In this document: positions 1 to 6,989 of the stretch, piece after piece | How positions within the stretch are numbered: the stretch's first letter is position 1 | Layout of the letters: each line of letters starts with the position of its first letter | From: UBA969 sp041694635 | Lineage (GTDB): Bacteria; Planctomycetota; Planctomycetia; Gemmatales; Gemmataceae | Assembly (NCBI GenBank): GCA_041694635.1 | Contig: JBDNHI010000146.1 | Location: 1 to 10,896, forward strand | DNA length: 10,896 bases | Direction: 5' to 3' | The notes under the pieces: generated by a model | Told to the model about the DNA's origin: nothing | Database searches by the model: none | The model's input: only the letters and a program-made list of their open reading frames with translations | Program-made: the position numbers and the translations under genes

Positions 1-17
1 AAGATGCCGTCTCGAAA

Positions 18-62
18 CCATAGGCTTACGCCCATGGCTACAACTTGCCGCCGCGTTGCGGC
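18..62. repeat. REP-like pair of short hairpins
   Basis: Two adjacent inverted repeats are visible. CCATAGGC (18-25) faces GCCCATGG (30-37) across a TTAC loop, with one mismatch in eight pairs. GCCGC (50-54) faces GCGGC (58-62) across a 3-base loop. The stretch is more GC-rich than the genes around it. From memory, sequences of the form 'GGCTTACGCC...TGGCTAC' occur as multicopy intergenic palindromes in planctomycete genomes. This is recall, not a search result. The unit probably runs off the left end of the window. A reading frame is open from base 1 to the TGA at 160-162, but its peptide looks like translated repeat, not a protein domain. Confidence 0.5.
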
Positions 63-78
63 TGTATTTCTGCATAAG

Positions 79-105
79 CTGGCACTGGAAAAGGGGACTG
101 GCACT
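79..105. repeat. Short direct repeat CTGGCACT flanking GGAAAAGGGG
   Basis: CTGGCACT occurs at 79-86 and again at 98-105, separated by GGAAAAGGGGA, and is followed by a run of T (105-110). The GGGGACTGGCAC core resembles motifs in dispersed intergenic repeats associated with REP elements and RAYT-type (Y1) transposases in several phyla. That link comes from memory of the pattern. The repeat lies directly beside the hairpins at 18-62 and may belong to the same unit. No transposase is visible here. Confidence 0.4.
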
Positions 106-112
106 TTTTTAA

Positions 113-408
113 TAGAAACCGCAGGTAAAACAGCATCCAAATGTCTATGGTTGCATCCCTGAGTCCACTTCTAAATCTTCAATTCACACGGATACGGTAA
201 AGAATCCCCAGCGGTACTATTATCGATATGTTGTCGTTGGGCTTGGTTGTGACATTTTAATCGCTGTTGGGGTTCAGCTTAGGTTATCTTTCTTTTATTA
301 TCTTTCGATTTAATTACGCACAAATACACACACAGAAGCGTCCCCAGAACGCGGTCGTTAGGCTTGTTTGCTTATCATTGCTCACACATCGATTATAATC
401 TTTATTTG
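113..408. other. Non-coding stretch downstream of adk
   Basis: No reading frame with a believable start, ribosome binding site or recognisable protein was found on either strand, and no tRNA-like T-arm was seen. It is the 3' side of the minus-strand adk gene, yet no strong GC stem followed by a T run on the minus strand could be found. The best candidate is GCGT/ACGC at 339-353, with only 4 bp. An imperfect direct repeat is present: 233-249 and 354-370 match at 15 of 17 positions (TCGTTGGGCTTGGTTG against TCGTTAGGCTTGTTTG). A 10-bp palindrome GATTATAATC lies at 391-400, just past the adk stop. None of these has a clear function. Confidence 0.4.
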
Positions 409-1044
409 TTAGGGTAAGCCAAGTTTCATTCGTATTTCACTTTGTACTATAGAAGCATCTTTTGTGCCATCCACTGTAACTATAAGTTCTTTGCGTTTGA
501 ATAGTTCAAGTACGGGCATGGTCTTTTCGTGGTAATCTTTAAGCCTAAGGGTAACCGCTTTGGGGTTATCATCCGCACGGGCGATCATCTCTCCGCCACA
601 CTTATCACAAACCCCTGCAACGGCAGGGCGATGGTAAATAAGGTTGTAATCTAAACCACATTTAGAACAAAGCCTGCGGTTCATAATCCGTTCAAGAACA
701 ACAGTGTCAGGAACATCAATAAGAATAACGGCGTTGATATCGTAACTTTCGAGGAAGAAACTTGCTTGAATCTGATTGCGTGGGAAGCCATCAAGGATGA
801 AGCCAAAGTTCCAATCGTGTTTATCAAGTCGGTCTTTGACGACTTCATCGACTACTTCATCAGGGACAAGTTGCCCAGCGGTAGTAAAGCGCTGAAGGCG
901 AGCAGCGAGTTTGGTATGGTTTTGAATATGCCAGCGAAAAATATCCCCAACGCTGATATGAACAAGGTTGAAAGTAGAGGCAAGTAATTTAGCCTGAGTG
1001 CCTTTGCCACACCCTTGAACTCCAGTAATAATATATTTTTTCAT
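409..1044 (-). CDS. adk: Adenylate kinase with zinc-type lid
   Basis: Catalyses ATP + AMP <-> 2 ADP in the cytoplasm, keeping adenine nucleotides in balance. The 211 residues match the usual bacterial length (about 214-217). The P-loop is GVQGCGKGT (residues 8-16). The AMP-site arginine is in GDIFR (R37), and DGFPRN at 85-90 is the conserved DGFPRT-type motif. The lid carries four cysteines, C126, C129, C146 and C149, in two CxxC pairs, as in zinc-binding adenylate kinases. RADDN (156-160) and R167 supply the late active-site arginines and aspartates. The usual proline in the P-loop (GxPGxGKGT) is replaced by glutamine. The ATG start is supported by an AGAGG ribosome binding site at 1050-1054 (minus strand), 5 nt upstream. 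It lies downstream of pyrD in the same direction. Family assignment is secure. Confidence 0.95.
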   Translation of the reverse strand: MKKYIITGVQGCGKGTQAKLLASTFNLVHISVGDIFRWHIQNHTKLAARLQRFTTAGQLVPDEVVDEVVKDRLDKHDWNFGFILDGFPRNQIQASFFLESYDINAVILIDVPDTVVLERIMNRRLCSKCGLDYNLIYHRPAVAGVCDKCGGEMIARADDNPKAVTLRLKDYHEKTMPVLELFKRKELIVTVDGTKDASIVQSEIRMKLGLP

Positions 1045-1138
1045 AACAACCTCTAAAGAGAACAGCTTAACTCTTATTTAACCATAACGCCTAAGCGAGA
1101 GAAAGTCTTTGGATTAAAGAGAAAATTTAAAAAAAGTG

Positions 1139-2047
1139 TTAGTGTGCCATAAGCCCGATTGCATCGCGAATTGAAAGCAGGTTAATCTGTTGAAGTGCAG
1201 CAGGAAGTTCAGAAACAATGCGTTGTGCAGCAGTAGGATCGTAGAAATTGACTGTACCTAATTGTACAGCAGAGGCGCCTGCGAGAATAAACTCCATTAC
1301 ATCGTCAACTGTGGCAATGCCCCCAATTCCAATGATAGGGATACGAACTTTTTTTGCGACTTGCCAAACGATGCGAAGTGCAAGGGGTTTGATAGCAGGG
1401 CCGCTGAGTCCTCCGGTGCCATTGCCTAGCATAAATTTCTTCTTCTTCCAATCGATAGCAATCCCGAGGAAAGTATTAACAAGAGAAACAGCATCTGCGC
1501 CAGCATCTGCAGCGGCTTGGGCCATAATGGAAACATCGGTGACATTGGGAGTTAGCTTAGCGATGATAGGGAGGCCGCAAATTTCTTTAACCCCACGAAC
1601 GACGCGAGCAGTTTTTTCGGGATCGATAGCAAAATCAACCCCGCCTGAAACATTCGGGCACGAAAGATTAAGTTCTAGGGCTGCAAGCCCTTTTTCTTGA
1701 TTGACTCGATGTGCCATCTCGAAAAATTCTTTTTCGGTTTTACCTGCAATGTTGCCAATGATTTTAGTTGGAAGATTTCGAAGGTAGGGAAGGTGATTAA
1801 GTAAAAAGTATTCGAGGCCATCGTTATCAAGCCCAATGGCATTGAGCATACCAGATGAAGTTTCGAAAGTACGAGGAGGAGGATTTCCTGGGCGAGAATT
1901 CTGAGTTACCGTTTTTGGTACTATGCCACCTAGCTTGCTAAAATCCACCATTGATTCCATTTCCTTTGCATAACCAAAAGTTCCAGATGCAACAAGGATG
2001 GGGTTATCAAGAGAAAGGCGGCCAAGATGAACACTTAGGTCAACCAT
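1139..2047 (-). CDS. pyrD: Dihydroorotate dehydrogenase, class 1B-type catalytic subunit
   Basis: Oxidises dihydroorotate to orotate, the fourth step of de novo pyrimidine synthesis, using FMN in a TIM barrel. The 302-residue cytosolic protein lacks the N-terminal membrane helix of class 2 enzymes. The active-site base is a cysteine, C130 in NLSCPNV, which marks class 1 rather than the serine of class 2. NAIGLDN (69-75), K45 in PKTVT, K164 in AKLTPNV and the phosphate-binding GIGGI (240-244) are further family signatures. Length and sequence suit class 1B, whose known members work with an iron-sulfur flavoprotein, PyrK, to pass electrons to NAD. No pyrK is in the window. The ATG lies 4 bp past the speA stop and has only a weak upstream purine stretch (GAAGAAAA), so translation is probably coupled to speA. 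The stop is followed on the minus strand by a run of T without a clear stem. Confidence 0.93.
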   Translation of the reverse strand: MVDLSVHLGRLSLDNPILVASGTFGYAKEMESMVDFSKLGGIVPKTVTQNSRPGNPPPRTFETSSGMLNAIGLDNDGLEYFLLNHLPYLRNLPTKIIGNIAGKTEKEFFEMAHRVNQEKGLAALELNLSCPNVSGGVDFAIDPEKTARVVRGVKEICGLPIIAKLTPNVTDVSIMAQAAADAGADAVSLVNTFLGIAIDWKKKKFMLGNGTGGLSGPAIKPLALRIVWQVAKKVRIPIIGIGGIATVDDVMEFILAGASAVQLGTVNFYDPTAAQRIVSELPAALQQINLLSIRDAIGLMAH

Positions 2048-2051
2048 GGTT

Positions 2052-3977
2052 TTAGTTTTCTTCGAGGTAGGTATAGCCTTCTAAGCCGGACTGATAGAAG
2101 TCGAGAAACTCGCGGGATTCTGCCACAGAGATCACACCACTCTTTACTGCTTTTTCTACATCCTTACGAATTCGATCAGTTAACTCATCTGCTTTGTATT
2201 GAACAAAGGCAAGCACTTCGCGTACGGTATCTCCCTTAATCACTTCATCAATGTTCATATGATTGTTTTCATCAAGGCTAACATGAACTGCATTGGTATC
2301 GCCAAAGAGGTTATGCAGGTCGCCTAGTATTTCTTGATAAGCGCCTAAAAGGAAGGCCCCTAAGTAATAGGGTTTGTCTGTAACTTCGTGCAGCTGTAGG
2401 GTATTTCGTACATCTCTTAGATCAATAAACTGATCTACCTTGCCATCGGAATCGCAAGTGATGTCACCTAGAACAGCCTTGCGAGTTGGAATTTCATCGA
2501 GTCTATGGATAGGCATAATTGGGAAGAGTTGCTTAATGGCCCAACTATCAGGCATGGATTGGAAGACCGAAAAGTTACAGAAGTAAGTATCGGAAAGCAT
2601 AGTCTCGAGCCCTTGAAGTTCTTCAGGGGTGTAATCAAGTTCGCGAACTAAGCGCAATATTTTACTGCATACAGCCCAGAACAAGCGCTCTACCAAAGCG
2701 CGCTGCTCTATATTTATGCTGCCCAGATTAAACATATTCACCGCTTCATCCACTGCTTGAAGCGCATCGTGGTAAGTTTCAATTAAATTCTTCTTTTTGA
2801 GATCTTGAAAGAGGCCAAACAAATCCGATACCTGTTGTGGGCTATCGCTTGGAACTTGGGGGGGCACCGTGTAACGATCAAAGTTGGATACGCCTACCAC
2901 ATCAAACACCAAAAGGCTGTGATAGCCTACCATTGCCCTGCCAGATTCAGTTATGATGGTTGGGTGAGGAACCCCTGCTTGGTCGCAAACACTTTTAATC
3001 CGGAAGACAACATCGTTGGCGTATTCCTGAAGCGTGTAGTTAATAGACGATTCAAAATCAGTTTGCGATCCATCGTAATCGATACCAAGCCCACCGCCGA
3101 CATCGATGTAATTAACATTAGCCCCAACTCGGTGCATCTCGGTGTAAACTCTGCCAACTTCTGTAAGAGCGCCTTTGATACTTCGGATATTAGTAATCTG
3201 GCTACCAAGATGGAAATGAACAAGTTGAAGGCAATCGACCATACCGCGCTGTTTAAGGTAATCAACTGCTTCGAGCATTTCGGTAAGTGTGAGGCCGAAT
3301 TTGGAACGATAGCCAGCACTAGAGCGCCAGCGGCCTGCGCCACGGGCAGCAAGCTTGGCGCGAATCCCGATTACGGGCCTGACCCCTGTGATCTCGGCTT
3401 GTTTAACGATAAGTTCCAGCTCGGTGAATTTTTCAACCACTGGAATAATGTTCTTGCCAATCTTTCTGGCAAGCATTGTCATATGAATAAATTCTTCATC
3501 TTTGAAACCATTACAGATGATGGGAGTATTGCCCCCATTGGTCAGCGCCATCACTGCTAGAAGTTCTGGTTTGGAACCCGCTTCAAGGCCGAAGTTAAAC
3601 GGTTTACCAAAATCTAGGATTTCCTCTACCACATGGCGTTGCTGATTGACCTTGATGGGATAGACACAGCAATACTTACCTTTGTATTCAAATTCTTCGA
3701 TTGATTTTTGGAAGGCCGAATGGATTTCAGAAATACGATGTCGGAGGATATCGGTAAAGCGAACGAGAATGGGAAGTTGAATCCCGCGTTCTTGAAGTTG
3801 GTCAATTAAAATTTTTAGATCGATAGTAGCTTCGGGATCTTTGGTGGGCATGACAGAAACATGGCCAAGATTGTTAATACCGAAGTAACCTTTGCCCCAT
3901 TCATTGACCCTGTAAGTTTCAAAGGCGTCGGAAATTTTCCAGCGATCAAGAATATCAGGCTCAGAACTGTTTGCCAT
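2052..3977 (-). CDS. speA: Biosynthetic arginine decarboxylase
   Basis: Converts arginine to agmatine and CO2, the first step of the agmatine route to putrescine and other polyamines. It is a PLP-dependent, alanine racemase-like (fold III) enzyme of 641 residues, typical for SpeA (about 630-660). The PLP lysine is K109 in YPIKVNQ. HFHLGSQ (254-260), the glycine-rich GGGLGIDYDG (294-303) and TESGR (343-347) form the cofactor site. C508 in DITCDSDGK is the conserved C-terminal catalytic cysteine of the decarboxylase family. YLGAFLLGAYQEILGDLHN (538-556) is a characteristic late motif. It is the first gene of the minus-strand set and is followed after 4 bp by pyrD. Agmatinase or agmatine deiminase genes are not visible. 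The ATG start has AGGAGA about 11 nt upstream. Confidence 0.96.
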   Translation of the reverse strand: MANSSEPDILDRWKISDAFETYRVNEWGKGYFGINNLGHVSVMPTKDPEATIDLKILIDQLQERGIQLPILVRFTDILRHRISEIHSAFQKSIEEFEYKGKYCCVYPIKVNQQRHVVEEILDFGKPFNFGLEAGSKPELLAVMALTNGGNTPIICNGFKDEEFIHMTMLARKIGKNIIPVVEKFTELELIVKQAEITGVRPVIGIRAKLAARGAGRWRSSAGYRSKFGLTLTEMLEAVDYLKQRGMVDCLQLVHFHLGSQITNIRSIKGALTEVGRVYTEMHRVGANVNYIDVGGGLGIDYDGSQTDFESSINYTLQEYANDVVFRIKSVCDQAGVPHPTIITESGRAMVGYHSLLVFDVVGVSNFDRYTVPPQVPSDSPQQVSDLFGLFQDLKKKNLIETYHDALQAVDEAVNMFNLGSINIEQRALVERLFWAVCSKILRLVRELDYTPEELQGLETMLSDTYFCNFSVFQSMPDSWAIKQLFPIMPIHRLDEIPTRKAVLGDITCDSDGKVDQFIDLRDVRNTLQLHEVTDKPYYLGAFLLGAYQEILGDLHNLFGDTNAVHVSLDENNHMNIDEVIKGDTVREVLAFVQYKADELTDRIRKDVEKAVKSGVISVAESREFLDFYQSGLEGYTYLEEN

Positions 3978-3988
3978 CTAGGGTGAAA

Positions 3989-3994
3989 TCTCCT
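3989..3994 (-). promoter_or_regulatory. Ribosome binding site of speA
   Basis: The plus strand reads TCTCCT, which is AGGAGA on the minus strand, ending 11 nt before the speA ATG. The match to the anti-Shine-Dalgarno sequence is strong but the spacing is on the long side. No other in-frame start codon nearby fits it better. Confidence 0.6.
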
Positions 3995-4053
3995 AAGGAC
4001 CAATCGAAAAGTAAAATAGGCAATTCTTACAACAAATTAATAAACTCGGGTAA

Positions 4054-4065
4054 TCATTATAATGA
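4054..4065. promoter_or_regulatory. 12-bp palindrome carrying TATAAT on both strands
   Basis: TCATTATAATGA is a perfect palindrome, so a consensus -10 hexamer TATAAT can be read on the plus strand (4058-4063) and on the minus strand (plus positions 4056-4061). It lies 77 bp upstream of speA and about 190 bp upstream of the methyltransferase, the expected neighbourhood for a divergent promoter. No convincing TTGACA-like -35 box sits 16-18 bp away on either strand. A promoter role, or an operator role, is therefore only an inference. Confidence 0.3.
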
Positions 4066-4102
4066 ACTATCATTGTAACGAAGTATATAACATAGGTAAG
4101 GG

Positions 4103-4228
4103 ATATTTATGAATTTCGTCAAGCCTATTTCCTCTGAATTACCAAATCGATGATCTTGAACTGTTCGTCTTGCACGGATTGGGGAAATAAGATAACTACG
4201 AACATTGGTATTTTCGTTTCATAAATAT
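4103..4228. repeat. 126-bp element bounded by nested inverted repeats
   Basis: ATATTTATGAA (4103-4113) is the exact reverse complement of TTCATAAATAT (4218-4228). Nested inside, TATTTCCTC (4126-4134) pairs with GGGGAAATA (4181-4189) with one G-U pair, and AATC (4145-4148) can pair with GATT (4177-4180). The right arm can instead fold locally, as TTCATA (4218-4223) faces TATGAA (4226-4231). The arrangement could be a structured 5' leader of the methyltransferase transcript, or a small non-autonomous mobile element. No target-site duplication was seen at the ends. The arms are AT-rich, so a chance origin is possible. Confidence 0.35.
4109..4153 (+). CDS. Possible 14-residue leader ORF
   Basis: ATG at 4109 opens a 14-codon frame (MNFVKPISSELPNR) ending in TGA at 4151-4153. 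AAGGGA at 4098-4103 sits 5 nt upstream, which is as good a ribosome binding site as those of the real genes here. It lies upstream of the methyltransferase in the same direction, and its start codon falls inside the left arm of the inverted repeat at 4103-4228. No known leader peptide is recognised. With so few codons, chance is a serious alternative. Confidence 0.2.
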   Translation: MNFVKPISSELPNR

Positions 4229-4245
4229 GAAGAAAAGTGAACACC

Positions 4246-4249
4246 GAGG
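4246..4249 (+). promoter_or_regulatory. Ribosome binding site deciding the methyltransferase start
   Basis: GAGG at 4246-4249 ends 6 nt before the ATG at 4256. The in-frame TTG at 4250 directly abuts the motif, leaving no spacer. This makes the ATG the better start. Confidence 0.6.
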
Positions 4250-4255
4250 TTGCAA

Positions 4256-5065
4256 ATGGTACCCGCAAGACAATTAGACCTTCCCGTTCCTTCAGAAAAA
4301 GACCGCGAGTATGTAGGGGCAGGAAGTTTTAAGGAAATAGGTGAACATTTTCTAGAGTTATTCCAAAGGATTGGCGGTTTAAAACCTTCTGATGATGTAC
4401 TGGATGTGGGGTGTGGTATAGGTAGAATGGCAATAGCAATGGTCAACCACCAAGATGAGAAATCTCGGTTCGAAGGCTTTGATATTGTGCAGCACGGGAT
4501 AGAGTGGTGTGAAAAGAATATCACCACACGCTGGCCTAATTTTCAGTTCAAACATTCAGATATCTACAACAAATGTTATAACCCGAAAGGGCAACTGGTT
4601 TCGCGGAAATATACTTTCCCTTACGATGATAATTCTTTCGATTTTATCTTCCTGACTTCGGTATTCACCCATATGCTCCCCCGAGATATGGAAAACTATT
4701 TGGGAGAAATGCACCGTGTGCTTCGTCCTGGGGGCCGGGCTTTCATTACCTTCTTCATAACCAATCAGGAAGTAGATGGTTTGATTGCAGAAGGGAAATC
4801 TGTATTTAAATTACAGCATCAGCGAGGCCCTTGCAGAATTGAAGACCCTAACTGCCCAGAACAAGTCGTGGGTTATGAAGAAAAATACCTGCATCAATTG
4901 TTCAGCGAATCCGGCTTCGGAAAAGATATCAAGGTATTCCCTGGTCAATGGTGTGGAAGATCAAAAGGGGAAACATCTCACGATCTTGTGCTTGCAGTAA
5001 AAGAGGGTGAACCTACATCGCGGCAACAATGGAGGCGAAAGATTGCCTCTTGGTTGCCTTTTTAA
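4256..5065 (+). CDS. Class I SAM-dependent methyltransferase
   Basis: A soluble protein of 269 residues with a Rossmann-type methyltransferase fold. SAM motif I is VLDVGCGIG (48-56). FDIVQ (75-79) gives the acidic residue that normally binds the SAM ribose, and HSDI (100-103) lies at the adenine-contact region. FDFIFLTSVFTHM (128-140) and LRPGG (156-160) are the core strand and post-motif of Methyltransf_11/25-like enzymes. The substrate is not readable. As first gene of a plus-strand run of glycosyltransferases, it most likely methylates a sugar or a glycan end. A GAGG ribosome binding site selects ATG at 4256; an in-frame TTG at 4250 is possible but less likely. The next gene begins about 40 bp downstream. 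An odd trait is the insert between residues 103 and 120, rich in polar residues. Confidence 0.85.
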   Translation: MVPARQLDLPVPSEKDREYVGAGSFKEIGEHFLELFQRIGGLKPSDDVLDVGCGIGRMAIAMVNHQDEKSRFEGFDIVQHGIEWCEKNITTRWPNFQFKHSDIYNKCYNPKGQLVSRKYTFPYDDNSFDFIFLTSVFTHMLPRDMENYLGEMHRVLRPGGRAFITFFITNQEVDGLIAEGKSVFKLQHQRGPCRIEDPNCPEQVVGYEEKYLHQLFSESGFGKDIKVFPGQWCGRSKGETSHDLVLAVKEGEPTSRQQWRRKIASWLPF

Positions 5066-5090
5066 TTCATAACTATTCTTGTGGTAAGTT

Positions 5091-5095
5091 AAGGA
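5091..5095 (+). promoter_or_regulatory. Ribosome binding site of the tandem GT2 gene
   Basis: AAGGA at 5091-5095 lies 10 nt before ATG at 5106 and 7 nt before the in-frame TTG at 5103. Either start works and they differ by one residue. ATG is preferred because of codon preference. Confidence 0.5.
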
Positions 5096-5105
5096 ATGGT
5101 TCTTG

Positions 5106-6989
5106 ATGTTTAGTCAACAATCAATGTTAGGAAAAGCTTGGTCTGCATTTCGCCAAAGGGGTGCAGTATCATTAATAAAAGCATTTTTGCAGAAACTGCG
5201 ATATAGTCCGTTGGGGAAAACTCTGCTTGGTCCTACGGGTCCTTGGTCGGATTGGTTAAAAAACTTCCTTCCATCACCGGAATTACTGCAAGAATTTAGG
5301 CAGACGAAATGGCCGGTGGATAAGCCAAAGTTTTCCCTGATTATGCCAGTGTATAATACCAAACCGGAATGGCTAAAGCAGGCGGTAAACTCGGTTCAAA
5401 ATCAAACCTATGCCGATTGGGAACTCTGGTGTGTGGATGATGGATCAACCAACCTTTATGTGCCTTTTGTATTAAAAAGTCTAGCAGCAGAGGATAAAAG
5501 GATTCATGCGATTTTGCAGGAAAAGAATCAGGGGGTAAGCGAAGCAACAAACACGGGTTTAAATCTTGCCTCGGGAACCCATGTACTATTCATGGATCAT
5601 GATGATTATTTAGAACCGCATGCGTTACACCGATTTGCTCAAACCATTTTAGAAGCCGATCCAGATTTAATTTATGCTGATGAAGCATTAACAAGCGAAG
5701 ACATAACTCACATTCACGAAATAAAAGCTTGCCCAGCGTTTTCACATGATTATTACTTAAGTCATCCGTATGTGGTTCACCCCATCTGTGCCCGTACCAG
5801 CCTAGCAAAAGCCACAGGCGGACTAGATCCAAGTCTAAAAGTTTCTCACGATGTTGATATGTTTTTGCGCTTATGTGAAAAAGCAAAAACTATAGCACAT
5901 ATACCAGATGTTTTATATCGCTGGAGGCTACATACTCAAAGTACAAGTCATACTGCAAACCTTTTTGAAATCACGAAGTCTACTATGGGGGCGGTGGAGC
6001 GCCATCTCGCCCGATTAAATATTCAAGCAGAAGTAAGCCCCTCCGTGTTGCATCATAATTTCTTACGGGTTGATTATCCGCTTAATGAAAATACAAAAGT
6101 TGCAATTCTAATTCCAACCAAGAACCGTGCCGACCTGCTACAAGGTTGCTTGCAAAGTCTGAGAAAAACAGTCCCTGCAAATCTAATGGATATCATTATT
6201 ATCGATCATCAGTCAGATGATCCCGCAACTTTAGAGTTATTAAAATGGGAATCCACTTTAGCAACCGTGGTGAAATACACTGGGTCTTTTAATTTTGCAG
6301 CAATGATGAACCTTGGTGCAAGGTCAGCACCTAAAGGCAAACACACCCATTATCTGTTACTTAACAATGATACGGTAGCAGCGCACCCAGGTTGGTTAGA
6401 GCATCTTGCAGCGATTGCCCAAAGACCCGATGTAGGGGCTGTTGGTGCAACCTTACTTTACCCCGATCATACGATTCAGCATTCCGGGGTTGTTTTGGGA
6501 TTAGCAGGCCCTGCGGATCATGCACATAAATTTCATCAGCATGGCAGCAAAGGACTGAATGGCAGTCTCTTTGCAGTTCGCGATTATTCTGCTGTCACCG
6601 CTGCCTGTATGATTGTAAGTGCATCTGCATTTGAAGCAATTAATGGGTTTGATGAATCTTTTGCGATTGGGTTTAACGATACAGATTTCTGCCTAAGGTT
6701 AAAACAAAAAGGGTATAAGGTATTGCAAACACCTTATGCAGTATTATTCCATTTGGAATCGCAATCACGATTAGCAGATCGTACTCATCCAGCAGATACA
6801 AAACGCTTCATGGATCGCTATGAATCATTCATAAAATCAGGTGATCCCTATTATAGCCCTTATCTTGAAAAGGAAGGCTTTACTCACCTTCCAAAACTAG
6901 GAGCAGTCTGCCCACGAGAGATTCCCTCTCGTTTAGTAAACACCCCTTGGCCCACTTCAAATCAATTGCAAAAGAAGGGTGCTGCATGA
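5106..6989 (+). CDS. Glycosyltransferase with two tandem GT2 domains
   Basis: The 627-residue protein is predicted to move two sugars from nucleotide-sugar donors onto a growing glycan at the cytoplasmic side. The first GT-A domain starts at SLIMPVYNT (77-85), with DDGS (111-114), a DHDD metal-binding DxD site (164-167) and HDVD (249-252) near the acceptor-base region. The second starts at VAILIPTKNR (332-341), with IIDHQSDD (365-372), LLNNDT (418-423) as its DxD-like site and FNDTDFCLRL (523-532) at the acceptor-base motif. Residues 1-70 precede domain 1 and include basic, amphipathic-looking stretches that could contact the membrane. No membrane helix or signal peptide is seen. The stop overlaps the start of the next gene by ATGA, so the two are translationally coupled. 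Donor and acceptor cannot be predicted. Confidence 0.88.
   Translation: MFSQQSMLGKAWSAFRQRGAVSLIKAFLQKLRYSPLGKTLLGPTGPWSDWLKNFLPSPELLQEFRQTKWPVDKPKFSLIMPVYNTKPEWLKQAVNSVQNQTYADWELWCVDDGSTNLYVPFVLKSLAAEDKRIHAILQEKNQGVSEATNTGLNLASGTHVLFMDHDDYLEPHALHRFAQTILEADPDLIYADEALTSEDITHIHEIKACPAFSHDYYLSHPYVVHPICARTSLAKATGGLDPSLKVSHDVDMFLRLCEKAKTIAHIPDVLYRWRLHTQSTSHTANLFEITKSTMGAVERHLARLNIQAEVSPSVLHHNFLRVDYPLNENTKVAILIPTKNRADLLQGCLQSLRKTVPANLMDIIIIDHQSDDPATLELLKWESTLATVVKYTGSFNFAAMMNLGARSAPKGKHTHYLLLNNDTVAAHPGWLEHLAAIAQRPDVGAVGATLLYPDHTIQHSGVVLGLAGPADHAHKFHQHGSKGLNGSLFAVRDYSAVTAACMIVSASAFEAINGFDESFAIGFNDTDFCLRLKQKGYKVLQTPYAVLFHLESQSRLADRTHPADTKRFMDRYESFIKSGDPYYSPYLEKEGFTHLPKLGAVCPREIPSRLVNTPWPTSNQLQKKGAA
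6975..6979 (+). promoter_or_regulatory. Ribosome binding site deciding the GT2-GT4 fusion start
   Basis: AAGGG at 6975-6979 lies 6 nt before ATG at 6986. The longer in-frame choice, TTG at 6947, has no purine-rich site at the right distance and would overlap the upstream gene by 43 bases. The ATG start gives the common 4-base ATGA overlap. Confidence 0.75.

Noticed and set aside
1..162. Open frame from the left edge to TGA at 160-162, a possible gene end
   Set aside because: It runs through the hairpins and the direct repeat, and the peptide looks like translated repeat sequence with no recognisable domain.
336..356. Terminator for adk
   Set aside because: The only stem (GCGT/ACGC) has 4 bp and is not followed by a proper T run on the minus strand.
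391..400. Palindrome GATTATAATC beside the adk stop as a promoter or terminator
   Set aside because: No -35 box on either strand and no T run fitting a terminator. Ten AT-rich bases can be palindromic by chance.
1248..1700. Plus-strand open frame opposite pyrD
   Set aside because: Antisense shadow of a confident gene, low-complexity composition and no family resemblance.
2805..3560. Long plus-strand open frame opposite speA
   Set aside because: It is antisense to the well-conserved arginine decarboxylase, has no ribosome binding site or recognisable domain, and is explained by codon bias of the real gene.
6947..6985. TTG at 6947 as the start of the GT2-GT4 fusion
   Set aside because: ATG at 6986 has AAGGG at 6 nt and makes an ATGA overlap. 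The longer start has neither.
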